Below the pieces are notes generated by a model. That model saw only the letters and a program-made list of their open reading frames with translations. It was not told the DNA's origin and did no database searches. From Akkermansia sp. (lineage in GTDB: Bacteria > Verrucomicrobiota > Verrucomicrobiia > Verrucomicrobiales > Akkermansiaceae), in assembly GCA_017409465.1 (NCBI GenBank), contig JAFQSQ010000015.1:1-62840 (forward strand): DNA of 62,840 nucleotides. Reading direction: 5' to 3'. Position 1 is the first letter of the stretch. Every line of letters starts with the position of its first letter. Made by a program: the position numbers and the translations under genes. This document shows positions 27,981 through 35,859 of this stretch, piece by piece.

Positions 27981-28772
27981 TTACTCTTTGTCTGTGCCCC
28001 AGCGGCGGTGCAGCCATGCCTCGGCCGGAGAGAAGAGAATCTTGTCTGCCAGCAGCCCCACCAGGATGATGATAAACATGATGCCGATGACCTGGTACAT
28101 GCGCTGCAGCTCACGGCCATAGTGCAGGTATTGGCCGATACCGAATCCGGATACCACCGACACGTAAATCTCTGCTGCCATGAGAGAACGCCAGGCGAAA
28201 GCCCATCCCTGTTTCATTCCGCTCACGACGAAAGGAGCCGAGGCCGGCAGGGTGACAAACACGAGCGTATGCAGCGGCCCTGAGCCCATGGTGCGGGCGG
28301 CGCGGGCGTAGATGGGCGGTACGCTGCGCATCCCATTCTGCGTGGAGAGCAGCACGCTCCACAGTGTGCCCATGATGACCACGAAGAGCAGAGCCGCCTC
28401 CGTCTGCCCGAACCAGATGCAGGCCAGCGGCACCCAGCAGACACTCGGCAGAGCCTGCAGCCCCAGAGCCAGCACGCCGAGCGTGTCGCTCACGCATCGG
28501 AATCGCGCGGAGAGCATCCCCAGCGGCACGCCGAGTATCAGCCCGATGGCGTAGCCGATGAGCAGGCGTCGCAGGGTGATGAGCATGGAGAGCGGAATCT
28601 TACCGTTGACGATATTGTCCCACAGGTATTGGGCGACCACACTGGGAGAGGGCAGGACAAAAGGCGACCACAGGCTATCGCTCAGCCCCAGGAAAGCCAG
28701 CTCGCCGGTGCAGCCGGCCCATACCATGATGAGCAGAATGAAGAATAACAGGGAGATGAGAAATCGCTTCAT
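27981..28772 (-). CDS. ABC transporter permease, NitT/TauT (SsuC/TauC) family
   Basis: Inner-membrane permease for aliphatic sulfonates, taurine or a similar anion. It has about six membrane segments over 263 residues and the coupling-loop motif AARTMGSGPLHTLVFVTLPASAPFVVSGMKQGWAFAW typical of binding-protein-dependent permeases (the EAA loop, residues 160-197). It lies between the ATPase gene (18 bases upstream) and the flavoprotein gene (13 bases downstream) on one transcript. Confidence 0.9.
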   Translation of the reverse strand: MKRFLISLLFFILLIMVWAGCTGELAFLGLSDSLWSPFVLPSPSVVAQYLWDNIVNGKIPLSMLITLRRLLIGYAIGLILGVPLGMLSARFRCVSDTLGVLALGLQALPSVCWVPLACIWFGQTEAALLFVVIMGTLWSVLLSTQNGMRSVPPIYARAARTMGSGPLHTLVFVTLPASAPFVVSGMKQGWAFAWRSLMAAEIYVSVVSGFGIGQYLHYGRELQRMYQVIGIMFIIILVGLLADKILFSPAEAWLHRRWGTDKE

Positions 28773-28789
28773 GTCAGATGGGGTGAGGA

Positions 28790-29596
28790 TTAATCGGATT
28801 CAGCGGCAGTGTAGCCCTTCAGTGCAGAGGTAATCTGCATCGAGAGGTCTGCGAGGTCATGGTTGTTGATATTACGGGGACGCTCCAGTCCCACGGCGAA
28901 TTGCTCACGGATGCGCCCGGGATGCGGCGAGAAGAGCACCACCCGGCTGCCCAGACAGACAGCCTCGCGCACATTGTGTGTCACAAAGATAATCGTCTTG
29001 CGGCGCTTGGCCCACACATCCTGGATGTCGCCGTAGAGCCGTTCGCGTGTCATGGCATCCAGCGCAGAGAAGGGCTCATCCATCAGCAGTATTTTCGGAT
29101 TCGGAGCCAGCGAGCGCGCCAGTGCCACGCGTTGGCGCATGCCGCCGGAGAGCTCGTGGATGTTGGCGTGTGCGAAGCGGTCCATTTTTACCAGGAAGAG
29201 GTAATATTTTGCCACTTCCAGCCGCTCCTTATCCGTGAGATTGGGCTTTTGTTTCAGTCCGAACATCACGTTACCGATGACATCCAGCCAGGGGAAGAGC
29301 GCATGCTCCTGAAACATCACCATGCGGTCACGGCCCGGCCCGGTAATCGGTACACCGTCGATAAGAGCCAGACCGCTGTCCGGTTTCTCCAGGCCGGCGA
29401 TGATATTGAGTAGCGTGGATTTGCCGCAGCCGCTAGGCCCGACGAAGCAGACAAACTCACCTTCATTGATGGTGAGCGATACATCATCCAGTGCCCGTAC
29501 GGCGCCATTACGGGTGTGGAAGTCCTTGCACACGTGCTCTACGCTTAATTTGGCGGTAGGGAACGCATTGATTTCCTGTTCTAGTTTATCGTGCAT
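28790..29596 (-). CDS. ABC transporter ATP-binding protein, NitT/TauT (SsuB/TauB) family
   Basis: Nucleotide-binding subunit of 268 residues. Walker A GPSGCGKSTLLNII is near residue 54, the Q-loop MVMFQEHALFPW near 93, the signature ELSGGMRQRVALARSL near 150 and Walker B KILLMDEPFSALD near 170, followed by the switch His in IIFVTHNV. The family is specific for NitT/TauT importers. The gene starts 4 bases after the binding-protein gene and precedes the permease. Confidence 0.92.
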   Translation of the reverse strand: MHDKLEQEINAFPTAKLSVEHVCKDFHTRNGAVRALDDVSLTINEGEFVCFVGPSGCGKSTLLNIIAGLEKPDSGLALIDGVPITGPGRDRMVMFQEHALFPWLDVIGNVMFGLKQKPNLTDKERLEVAKYYLFLVKMDRFAHANIHELSGGMRQRVALARSLAPNPKILLMDEPFSALDAMTRERLYGDIQDVWAKRRKTIIFVTHNVREAVCLGSRVVLFSPHPGRIREQFAVGLERPRNINNHDLADLSMQITSALKGYTAAESD

Positions 29597-29600
29597 CTCG

Positions 29601-30593
29601 TTATTCCTGAGTGTCGGGGGTGTAAATCAGACCTTGCAGCGGTGGTACGCGATCCAGCAGTCCTGCTGCCTGAGCATCCTTGACGAACTGTTCCAGCCCG
29701 GGAAGGTCTATTTCTGTGGTCAGTGTCAGCCGTTCCCATGCCCGCTCTACAATCTCCGGATCCATGGGCGCCTGAGTCAGTTCGGTGAGCTCATCGGTGA
29801 TATGCTTCTTCGCTTCTGCCGGGTGTTCCTTAATCCATTGCGTCAGCTCTCGGTGGGCGCGGGTGAGGAGGGCAGCTTCACGCGAGTGATGTTTCAGCCA
29901 GCCGGTGCGGGCAGCCAGTACAGTCGTGACCACCTGCGGCTCCTGCACCAGTACACGGGCGCCCGCCATCAGTTCCAATCGGGTGACCCAGGGCTCCACC
30001 GTCCAGCAGGCATCGATATCGCCCTGCTTCATGAGTTGCAGCTGCATGGCGTTGGGCGTAGGCGCAACTCGGCAATCCCCCGCGCCCTCCAGTGTGCAGG
30101 TCAAGCCGTTTTTCTGCAGCCATGCGCGGCAGGATACATCCTGCGTGTTGCCCAGCTGGGGTGTAGCAATGCTGCGGCCTTTGAAATCCGCCGGTTTCTG
30201 AATGTCGCTGTCCGGTGCCGTCAGCAGCGCCGCTCCGCCGTTGACCGCGCCTGCCAGCAGCCGGATTTCGCGGCCACCGGCCACGGCGTAGGCATTCAGC
30301 GCCGGGCTGGGGCCGACGTAGGTGACATCGGCAGTCTTTCCGAAAAGCGCCTCCATAGCCGTGGGGCCCGCGTTGAACGTATGCCATTGGAAAGTATAGC
30401 CGGGCAGGTAGCGTTCGAACCATCCCTGGCCGTGCCGACTCATGTTGCGAGCCACAAGCCCCTGCACATGAGTGACATTCGGGAAACAGCCGATGCGAAT
30501 CTCCCGGCTGTCCGGGTTCTCCCTGTTGCACCCTCCCAGTCCCAGTGCCAGCAGTCCGACAGCCAGGTAGCTCACCATACGCTTCATCATCAC
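29601..30593 (-). CDS. ABC transporter substrate-binding lipoprotein, SsuA/TauA-like
   Basis: Periplasmic binding protein of the NitT/TauT family. The signal peptide has a lipobox (VGLLALGLGGC, Cys22). Next comes IRIGCFPNVTHVQGLVAR and the family segment FNAGPTAMEALFGKTADVTYVGPSPALNAY. It is 330 residues from GTG 30593. ATG 30590 and 30587 are near-equivalent starts. A promoter ends 5 bases before the GTG, so the first gene of this operon is probably translated from a leaderless message. The ligand is inferred from family only: sulfonate, taurine or a related anion. Confidence 0.85.
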   Translation of the reverse strand: MMMKRMVSYLAVGLLALGLGGCNRENPDSREIRIGCFPNVTHVQGLVARNMSRHGQGWFERYLPGYTFQWHTFNAGPTAMEALFGKTADVTYVGPSPALNAYAVAGGREIRLLAGAVNGGAALLTAPDSDIQKPADFKGRSIATPQLGNTQDVSCRAWLQKNGLTCTLEGAGDCRVAPTPNAMQLQLMKQGDIDACWTVEPWVTRLELMAGARVLVQEPQVVTTVLAARTGWLKHHSREAALLTRAHRELTQWIKEHPAEAKKHITDELTELTQAPMDPEIVERAWERLTLTTEIDLPGLEQFVKDAQAAGLLDRVPPLQGLIYTPDTQE

Positions 30594-30598
30594 CCCTC

Positions 30599-30627
30599 AG
30601 ACTAGCAGAAAGTACGCAGTCGGTCAA
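30599..30627 (-). promoter_or_regulatory. Promoter of the NitT/TauT ABC operon
   Basis: TTGACC (30622-30627), 17 bases, TAGTCT (30599-30604), then 5 bases to GTG 30593, or 8 to the next ATG. Confidence 0.65.
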
Positions 30628-30712
30628 GTTTCCGCTCAGACATTTTATCTTCGGGGTGTAATACCTTTCATCGGTATGATAAACATCGTTCGCAAGGTGT
30701 CGTGTTTTTCTG

Positions 30713-30741
30713 TTGACATGGTGGGAGTGCTGATATAACAT
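30713..30741 (+). promoter_or_regulatory. Promoter of the TRL-like lipoprotein gene
   Basis: TTGACA (30713-30718), 17 bases, TAACAT (30736-30741). The in-frame ATG at 30751 would be leaderless. The ATG at 30808, which gives a normal lipoprotein signal peptide, would have a leader of about 60 bases. Confidence 0.55.
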
Positions 30742-30807
30742 GCGGAGCGTATGCGATACGCAATGTGTCGATACGCAATAATTGTTTCTCAATCAATTCA
30801 CACTGCA

Positions 30808-31110
30808 ATGAAATACATTACTCTGTCTCTTATGGCCGCCGCTGCACTGGTGCTGACCAGCTGCGGTGCACCTCGCGTAGGTGTTCTCTATACCGATATC
30901 ACCATGCCCGTAGCAGCCGGCAATGCCTCCGGCAATCGCATTGGCACCTCCAAGTCTACGACTTATTTCGGCCTGATTGCTTTGGGCGATGCATCCGTTG
31001 AAGCCGCCAAGCGCAATGGCCGCATCTCTTCCGTGAATACCGTCGATGTACAGGTGAAGAGCACACTGGGTGTGGTTACCACTTACGTTACAACGGTTCG
31101 TGGTAACTGA
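30808..31110 (+). CDS. TRL-like small lipoprotein
   Basis: 100-residue protein with a signal peptide and lipobox (MKYITLSLMAAAALVLTSC, Cys19), then GVLYTDITMPVAAG and a TSKSTTYFGLIALGDASVEAAKRNGRISSVNTVD segment. This is the TRL-like pattern found in small bacterial envelope lipoproteins of unknown function (G..Y.....P....G...G.K.G.......LG..GD.S...AA...GI..I..VD). An in-frame ATG at 30751 would add 19 residues before the signal peptide. I prefer 30808. It has its own promoter and a strong terminator. Confidence 0.75.
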   Translation: MKYITLSLMAAAALVLTSCGAPRVGVLYTDITMPVAAGNASGNRIGTSKSTTYFGLIALGDASVEAAKRNGRISSVNTVDVQVKSTLGVVTTYVTTVRGN

Positions 31111-31135
31111 TAGGAACTTTTGTCAGTTTCTTTTC

Positions 31136-31169
31136 GGCGTCGGAGTTCAACGGGCTCCGGCGCCTTTTT
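31136..31169 (+). terminator. Intrinsic terminator of the TRL-like gene
   Basis: Arms 31136-31145 and 31155-31164 form a 10-bp GC-rich stem with one G-U pair and a 9-base loop, followed by five T (31165-31169). Confidence 0.82.
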
Positions 31170-31225
31170 CAATAGGCTGGGCGAATCCCAGCTGCCGTTG
31201 ATGTTTTTTTCGGGGGGAAGCACCC

Positions 31226-31254
31226 TTGACTCGACGGGCAGAACCTGTTAGACT
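31226..31254 (+). promoter_or_regulatory. Promoter of the DUF3592-like gene
   Basis: TTGACT (31226-31231), 17 bases, TAGACT (31249-31254), then 7 bases to ATG 31262. An upstream in-frame start at 31226 coincides with the -35 box and is thereby excluded. Confidence 0.7.
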
Positions 31255-31261
31255 CAGGCAC

Positions 31262-32353
31262 ATGAAAGAAAGTGTACCTGAGAACGTTACAGAGCTACTG
31301 GGGGAGGATGAAAAACCGCTATGGATGATGCGCCAGCGCCGGTACATCAACAATGCCCGCGCGGCTTGTCTCCTCGTGGGCTTTGTTTTCATGGTGCTGC
31401 CGGTGGTGGTGTGGGGTTGCGCCCGCGTCAGTCTGACAGTGGGTACGCTGGCGATGTTCGCAGCCGGTTGGCTGGGGTTGCTGTGCTTGTGTGCATGGGG
31501 CTACGTGAGCAGAGGCCGGAAGATGGAGCGCACGCTGTTTGTGCTGACAGATCAGCGGGCGCTTCTGATAGATGAACCCCGTCGGTCCGGGGGGCAGATG
31601 GTGGTATGGGTGAAGCCAATCTCTCCAATGTTGGTTTCCAAAGTTCGTCGGCATCGCAACGGCAGCGTTGATTACATATTTGCCGAGGAGAAAACAGGTC
31701 GAGTCACGCAGGAGCTGGGTTTCATGCGTGTGCCCCCGGAGCAGAACCCCGAGATGCTGCTGGCTGAGCTGGGCGCGACCCTCCCGGAGCGAAAGGAGAA
31801 ACGCAAGCTTCATACCATTGAGTGTCCCAGGGCAACGGCCTGGGGTGTGGTCGGCTACCTGCTGGTGGTGTGCGGTCTTGTCTGGGTGTTGTCGCGGATG
31901 GTGGAGTCCGAAGGGGCGTATCTGTTCTTCACTGGTGAGAAGACGGAAGCTCTGGTTGTCGATTTTGAGCAGGTGCAGGAGAAAAAAGGACGCCGCCGGA
32001 AGCGGGAAGTGACTGTGAATTACCCCGTACTTGCGTTCCGAACAACAACGGGGATTCCGTGGGTCGCGCTGAGTCTCTACGGATACGAAGAACCGCCCTT
32101 TGGCAAGAACGACAAAGTCCAAATCTTCTACGATGCCGCGAATCCGACCCGAGCGACGATGGATGACGAATCGGTGCTGATAGCTCCGGGGGTAGTCCTG
32201 GCTTTCCTGCTGTGGTGGGGGTGGAGCTGCTATCGTTACATCGCCCTGTGGCGGGTGTTGCGCAGGACGGACGTTCTGTATGTCGATATGTCCGGTGATG
32301 GTGCCGGGTCGACACCACAACAAACTGCGGGCAATGCCGCGCAGAAAGCTTGA
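31262..32353 (+). CDS. Membrane protein with PH-like and DUF3592-like domains
   Basis: 363 residues from ATG 31262. Two N-terminal membrane helices (ARAACLLVGFVFMVLPVVVWGC, VGTLAMFAAGWLGLLCLCAWGY) are followed by a region like bacterial PH domains (RTLFVLTDQRALLI). A third helix (AWGVVGYLLVVCGLVWVL) leads into a DUF3592-like segment (TEALVVDFEQVQ ... ATMDD, with NDKVQIFYDAANPTRA). A last helix (GVVLAFLLWWGWSCY) closes it. Function unknown. The combination suggests a membrane-anchored sensor or scaffold, which is inference only. Confidence 0.65.
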   Translation: MKESVPENVTELLGEDEKPLWMMRQRRYINNARAACLLVGFVFMVLPVVVWGCARVSLTVGTLAMFAAGWLGLLCLCAWGYVSRGRKMERTLFVLTDQRALLIDEPRRSGGQMVVWVKPISPMLVSKVRRHRNGSVDYIFAEEKTGRVTQELGFMRVPPEQNPEMLLAELGATLPERKEKRKLHTIECPRATAWGVVGYLLVVCGLVWVLSRMVESEGAYLFFTGEKTEALVVDFEQVQEKKGRRRKREVTVNYPVLAFRTTTGIPWVALSLYGYEEPPFGKNDKVQIFYDAANPTRATMDDESVLIAPGVVLAFLLWWGWSCYRYIALWRVLRRTDVLYVDMSGDGAGSTPQQTAGNAAQKA

Positions 32354-32377
32354 CTTGAGCCCGGTGGATGCTAATAT
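32350..32377 (+). promoter_or_regulatory. Promoter of the Lrp-family gene
   Basis: TTGACT (32350-32355, overlapping the stop of the previous gene), 16 bases, TAATAT (32372-32377), 9 bases, ATG 32387. Confidence 0.55.
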
Positions 32378-32386
32378 GAGCACACT

Positions 32387-32863
32387 ATGACGCAAGATGC
32401 TCTTCTTCAGTTGCTGGAGGCGGATGCCCGGTTGAGCGATCAACAGATAGCGGAACGCCTGGGGGTGAGTGCAGACTCTGTTGCCGCACGCCGCGCCGCC
32501 TTGGAGCGCGAAGGGCGAATTGTCGGCTATCGTACGATAGTGAATGACGACGAGGATGGAGTGTCTGCCTTTATCGAGGTGCGCTGTACGCCCGAACGCG
32601 GTGGTGGTTTTGACAAACTGGCTCGCCGTATTTCCCGTTTTCCTGAGGTGCGTCATTGCTATCTGATTTCCGGAGGTTTCGACCTGTTGGTGATGGTGGA
32701 GGCTCGTTCGCTGATGGACGTGGCTCGTTTTGTGAGTGAGAAACTTTCCGGCGCAGACGGTGTCATCTCCACGGCCACGCATTTCCGCCTCAAGACCTAT
32801 AAGAACAACGGGCTTCTCTTCGAGGAAGAGAAGATGCATGAACGCCTGATTGTTGCCCCCTGA
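32387..32863 (+). CDS. Lrp/AsnC-family transcriptional regulator
   Basis: 158-residue feast/famine regulator. The N-terminal winged helix-turn-helix (LLEADARLSDQQIAERLGVSADSVAARRAALEREGRIVGYRTIV, residues 8-51) is followed by the RAM ligand-binding domain (EVRCTPERGGGFDKLARRISRFPEVRHCYLISGGFDLLVMVEA). It probably controls the aminotransferase gene that follows 45 bases later. This Lrp-aminotransferase pairing is common for amino-acid metabolism. Confidence 0.92.
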   Translation: MTQDALLQLLEADARLSDQQIAERLGVSADSVAARRAALEREGRIVGYRTIVNDDEDGVSAFIEVRCTPERGGGFDKLARRISRFPEVRHCYLISGGFDLLVMVEARSLMDVARFVSEKLSGADGVISTATHFRLKTYKNNGLLFEEEKMHERLIVAP

Positions 32864-32908
32864 TACTTCTCCCTCTCTCTCTCCGGATTTAACCTTTTCT
32901 CTCATAAC

Positions 32909-34078
32909 ATGAACTGGAACCGCATGCTTTCCAAACAGGTGACGGATCTGCCCCGCTCGGGTATCCGTGAGTTCTTTGACCTCGTGACAGGCAGCAAGGA
33001 TATCATCTCCCTCGGAGTGGGTGAGCCTGATTTCGTCACGCCGTGGAATATCCGCGAAGCCGCCATTACATCGTTGGAAAAAGGACATACCACCTATACC
33101 AGTAACTATGGCCTGGAGTCATTGCGCCGAGCCATCGCGAAGTATGTCGAGGGCTTTTTCAACGTTTCCTATGATCCGCTTTGCGAAATTCTGCCGACGG
33201 TGGGGGTGAGCGAGGCGATAGACCTGGCACTGCGTTGCCTGATTAATCCCGGGGACGAAGTGCTGTACCACGAGCCTTGCTACGTGAGCTACGCTCCCTC
33301 AGTGTCGCTGTGCTACGGCATCCCGAAGGTGGTGGAGACGACTATAGACGACCTGTTTGCGCTCAATCCGGCACGGCTTGAGGAAGCCATCACCCCGAAG
33401 ACCAAGGTGCTGATGCTGAACTTCCCGACCAACCCCACCGGCTCCATCGCGCCGCTGGAGACGCTGAAAGCCATCGCTGATATCTGCGTGAAGCATGACC
33501 TCTTTGTTCTGACGGATGAAATCTATTCCGAATTGCGCTATGACGGTGTGAAGCATGTGTCCATCGCTTCGCTGCCGGGCATGAAAGAGCGTACCCTGCT
33601 GCTGCATGGTTTCTCCAAGGCATTTGCCATGACCGGTTTCCGACTGGGGTATGCCTGCGGCCCGCATGAACTCATCGAGCAGATGATGAAGATACACTCC
33701 TACACGATGATTTGCCCGACCATTACCTCGCAGGAGGCCGGTATCGAGGCATTGAAGAACGGAGTGCCCGCCATGCGGGAGATGCGCGACAGCTACCACA
33801 TGCGCCGCGATTACGTAGTTGGCCGGTTCAACGATATGGGGCTGGACTGCCACATGCCCGGCGGTGCATTCTACACGTTCCCGAGCGTGCAGCGCTTCGG
33901 CATATCCTCCAAGGAGTTTGCGATGCGCCTGCTCACTGAATATCGAGTGGCCGCTGTGCCGGGTACGGCATTCGGCGCCTGTGGTGAGGGCTACTTGCGC
34001 TGCTGCTATGCCACGGCATATAATCTGCTGGAGGAAGCGTGTGATAAGATGGCCAGATTCTGTGATTCGCTGCGGTGA
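32909..34078 (+). CDS. Class I/II PLP-dependent aminotransferase
   Basis: Fold-type I aminotransferase of 389 residues. It shows ISLGVGEPDFVTPWNIREAA, TTYTSNYGLESLRRAIA, the PLP-contact NFPTNPTGS, DEIYSELRYDG and the lysine loop LLLHGFSKAFAMTGFRLGY, where the Lys in GFSKAF forms the Schiff base. C-terminal VPGTAFGACGEGYLRCCYA provides the substrate carboxylate Arg. It resembles AspC/PatA-type enzymes. The substrate is not determined. Likely co-transcribed with the Lrp regulator. Confidence 0.9.
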   Translation: MNWNRMLSKQVTDLPRSGIREFFDLVTGSKDIISLGVGEPDFVTPWNIREAAITSLEKGHTTYTSNYGLESLRRAIAKYVEGFFNVSYDPLCEILPTVGVSEAIDLALRCLINPGDEVLYHEPCYVSYAPSVSLCYGIPKVVETTIDDLFALNPARLEEAITPKTKVLMLNFPTNPTGSIAPLETLKAIADICVKHDLFVLTDEIYSELRYDGVKHVSIASLPGMKERTLLLHGFSKAFAMTGFRLGYACGPHELIEQMMKIHSYTMICPTITSQEAGIEALKNGVPAMREMRDSYHMRRDYVVGRFNDMGLDCHMPGGAFYTFPSVQRFGISSKEFAMRLLTEYRVAAVPGTAFGACGEGYLRCCYATAYNLLEEACDKMARFCDSLR

Positions 34079-34107
34079 ATCACAGAATGGGACTGCGCTC
34101 GGGAATG

Positions 34108-34150
34108 GCGAATGAAAAAGTTCGCTGCGCCGGTGCGCAGAAGCTTTCCG
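34108..34150 (+). repeat. Intergenic hairpin repeat, copy 1
   Basis: The segment CGAATGAAAAAGTTCGCTGC and the following CTGCGC/GCGCAG hairpin recur, slightly shortened, at 62791-62825 beside the IS110 element. It lies just downstream of the aminotransferase gene but no U-tract follows, so it reads more as a dispersed repeat than as a terminator. Confidence 0.45.
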
Positions 34151-34178
34151 TTATTGGCCGGTTCGTCAGTTGTAACCC

Positions 34179-34916
34179 GTGAATCAGCAAGATGATCTAT
34201 TCAGCGTTTCCTTCCGTATGACTGAGCAGAAACTGTTTCGCACCTGCGTCGTACCCTTCGTCCTGTTTCTGGCGCTGAATATGCTGTTGTTTGTCGCGGA
34301 GAGCAGCTGGCAGTGGGATCATCCGTCAGCTCCGTGGTATCAGCGTGCACCTGAGATGCTGATATACCCGCTGCAGGTAGTAGTGTGCGGGGCGTATCTC
34401 TGGCGTATTCGCAGAGGGATAGATTGGCGAGCCTCTGTTCCGGCCTGCCTGCTCGGCGTTCTGGCCGGTGTGGTAGGAATTACCGTCTGGCTTGTGCCTT
34501 ACGTTGCCGGCTGGGTGCCGGCTGAGGGGGGCTTCACACCGGAAAAGATATTCGGGGCTGATTCGGCACTGGTAGGGGTGCAGTACGCATTCCGCTTTGC
34601 CCGGGCGGTGGTCGTGGTCGCGTTGGTGGAGGAGCTTTTCTGGCGCGGCTATTTGATGCGCTGGTGCATCAATCGCGATTTTCCGCAGCTCGTACCCATC
34701 GGGCAGGGGAGTTGGGTTTCTTACATAGTGGTGACGTTGGCGTTCATGCTGGCACATCATCCGGTGGACTACGCCGGAGCCTTCGTGTATGGTACGCTGG
34801 CGTATGGGGTGGTGCTGCGCACGCGCTGCCTGCTTCCTGTCATTCTCATGCATGCCGTGGCCAATCTGATGATGGGGCTATGCGCCGTGAGTCTGAATCT
34901 GCCGCATCTCTGGTGA
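34179..34916 (+). CDS. CPBP-family (CAAX prenyl protease-related) membrane protein
   Basis: Integral-membrane putative metalloprotease of the Abi/CPBP family, about 245 residues and six to eight helices. The three family motifs are present: EELFWRGYLMRW (EE...R), FMLAHHP (H) and HAVANLMMGL (H...N). It resembles the CAAX prenyl protease-related proteins seen with exosortase systems, but no exosortase is in this window. The GTG at 34179 or the ATG at 34218 could be the start. The next gene begins 13 bases later. Confidence 0.83.
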   Translation: MNQQDDLFSVSFRMTEQKLFRTCVVPFVLFLALNMLLFVAESSWQWDHPSAPWYQRAPEMLIYPLQVVVCGAYLWRIRRGIDWRASVPACLLGVLAGVVGITVWLVPYVAGWVPAEGGFTPEKIFGADSALVGVQYAFRFARAVVVVALVEELFWRGYLMRWCINRDFPQLVPIGQGSWVSYIVVTLAFMLAHHPVDYAGAFVYGTLAYGVVLRTRCLLPVILMHAVANLMMGLCAVSLNLPHLW

Positions 34917-34929
34917 TAGAACGATTTTT

Positions 34930-35811
34930 ATGAAAGCATTTATTTTAGGCGCAGGATTGGGAACCCGACTGGCTCCTCTGACCCATATTCTCCCCAAGCC
35001 CCTGGTTCCCATATTCCAGAAACCGCTGATACAGCATACCTTGGACCACTACATCCGAGCCGGAATCAGCGAGTTCATTATCAATATCTCCTGCCTTCCA
35101 CTCATGTGGGAGCGCGCTTTCCCCGAGCCAACGTATCGCGGGTGCGCGGTGCATTTCAGCCATGAGGATGAACCGTTGGATTCGGGGGGCGGCGTGAAGA
35201 AAATCGTCCCGCTGATGGCGTCAGATGAACCGCTGTTGGTGCATAACGGCGATATCCTGACGGATATCCCGGTGAGTGAGTTGCTGGCAGAGCATCGTCG
35301 CGCGGGCAACTGGGTGACGCTGGCTCTTCGTAGCGTGGATGGCAAGCGCAATGTCGGCTTTGATGCCGAGACCGGCAGGATTACCGATATGCGGCATGCC
35401 TTGGGGGTGAACCCCGGGACACACCAGTTTGCCGGCGTCTACATCATGGAGCCCTGTGTGGCCGAGATGTTCCCGTCGGAGGATAAATTCTCCATCGTAC
35501 CCATCTGGCTGGAGCTCATTCGTCGCGGAAAGGTGGGAGGAGTCGTGTTCGATTGGGCCTCCTGGCATGAAATTGGCTCGCCGCAGATGTATCTCGATGC
35601 TGTGCTGGAGATGAGCAGTCGCGAGCGTATACACCCCACGGCTCGTATTGCTCCGGGAGCTGATTTGGGGGAAGATTGCGTGGTGGGGCAGGATTCCGTC
35701 ATTCCGGATGGCTGTGTGCTTGATGATTGCATCGTCTGGCCGCGTACCCACGTGGAACCCGGGAAGTACAGCCGCTGTATTCTGACACCCAGAATACGGG
35801 TACAACTGTGA
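34930..35811 (+). CDS. Sugar-1-phosphate nucleotidyltransferase
   Basis: NTP-transferase that activates a sugar phosphate, mannose-1-phosphate guanylyltransferase-like. The signature GAGLGTRLAPLTHILPKPLVPIFQKPLIQH is at residues 7-36, the metal-binding VHNGDILTDIP near 98, and a C-terminal left-handed beta-helix (RIHPTARIAPGADLGEDCVVGQDSVIPDG) near 235-265. Its 293 residues fit small bacterial members. The nucleotide and sugar are not certain from sequence alone. It may feed surface-glycan synthesis. Confidence 0.85.
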   Translation: MKAFILGAGLGTRLAPLTHILPKPLVPIFQKPLIQHTLDHYIRAGISEFIINISCLPLMWERAFPEPTYRGCAVHFSHEDEPLDSGGGVKKIVPLMASDEPLLVHNGDILTDIPVSELLAEHRRAGNWVTLALRSVDGKRNVGFDAETGRITDMRHALGVNPGTHQFAGVYIMEPCVAEMFPSEDKFSIVPIWLELIRRGKVGGVVFDWASWHEIGSPQMYLDAVLEMSSRERIHPTARIAPGADLGEDCVVGQDSVIPDGCVLDDCIVWPRTHVEPGKYSRCILTPRIRVQL

Positions 35812-35821
35812 AAGCTCGTCA

Positions 35822-35850
35822 TTGACAAAGCCTCCCGGGGCTGATAGACT
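35822..35850 (+). promoter_or_regulatory. Promoter of mfd
   Basis: TTGACA (35822-35827), 17 bases, TAGACT (35845-35850), 9 bases, GTG 35860. This is a consensus-like promoter with a nearly leaderless start. Confidence 0.7.
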
Positions 35851-35859
35851 CAGGGCAGC

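Noticed and set aside
30751..30807. Upstream leaderless start for the TRL-like lipoprotein
   Set aside because: It fits the promoter spacing but would put 19 residues in front of a normal lipoprotein signal peptide; kept only as an alternative.
31319..33088. A 589-codon antisense open frame over the DUF3592-like, Lrp and aminotransferase genes
   Set aside because: It runs against three well-supported genes and shows no family features; a by-product of GC-rich codon usage.
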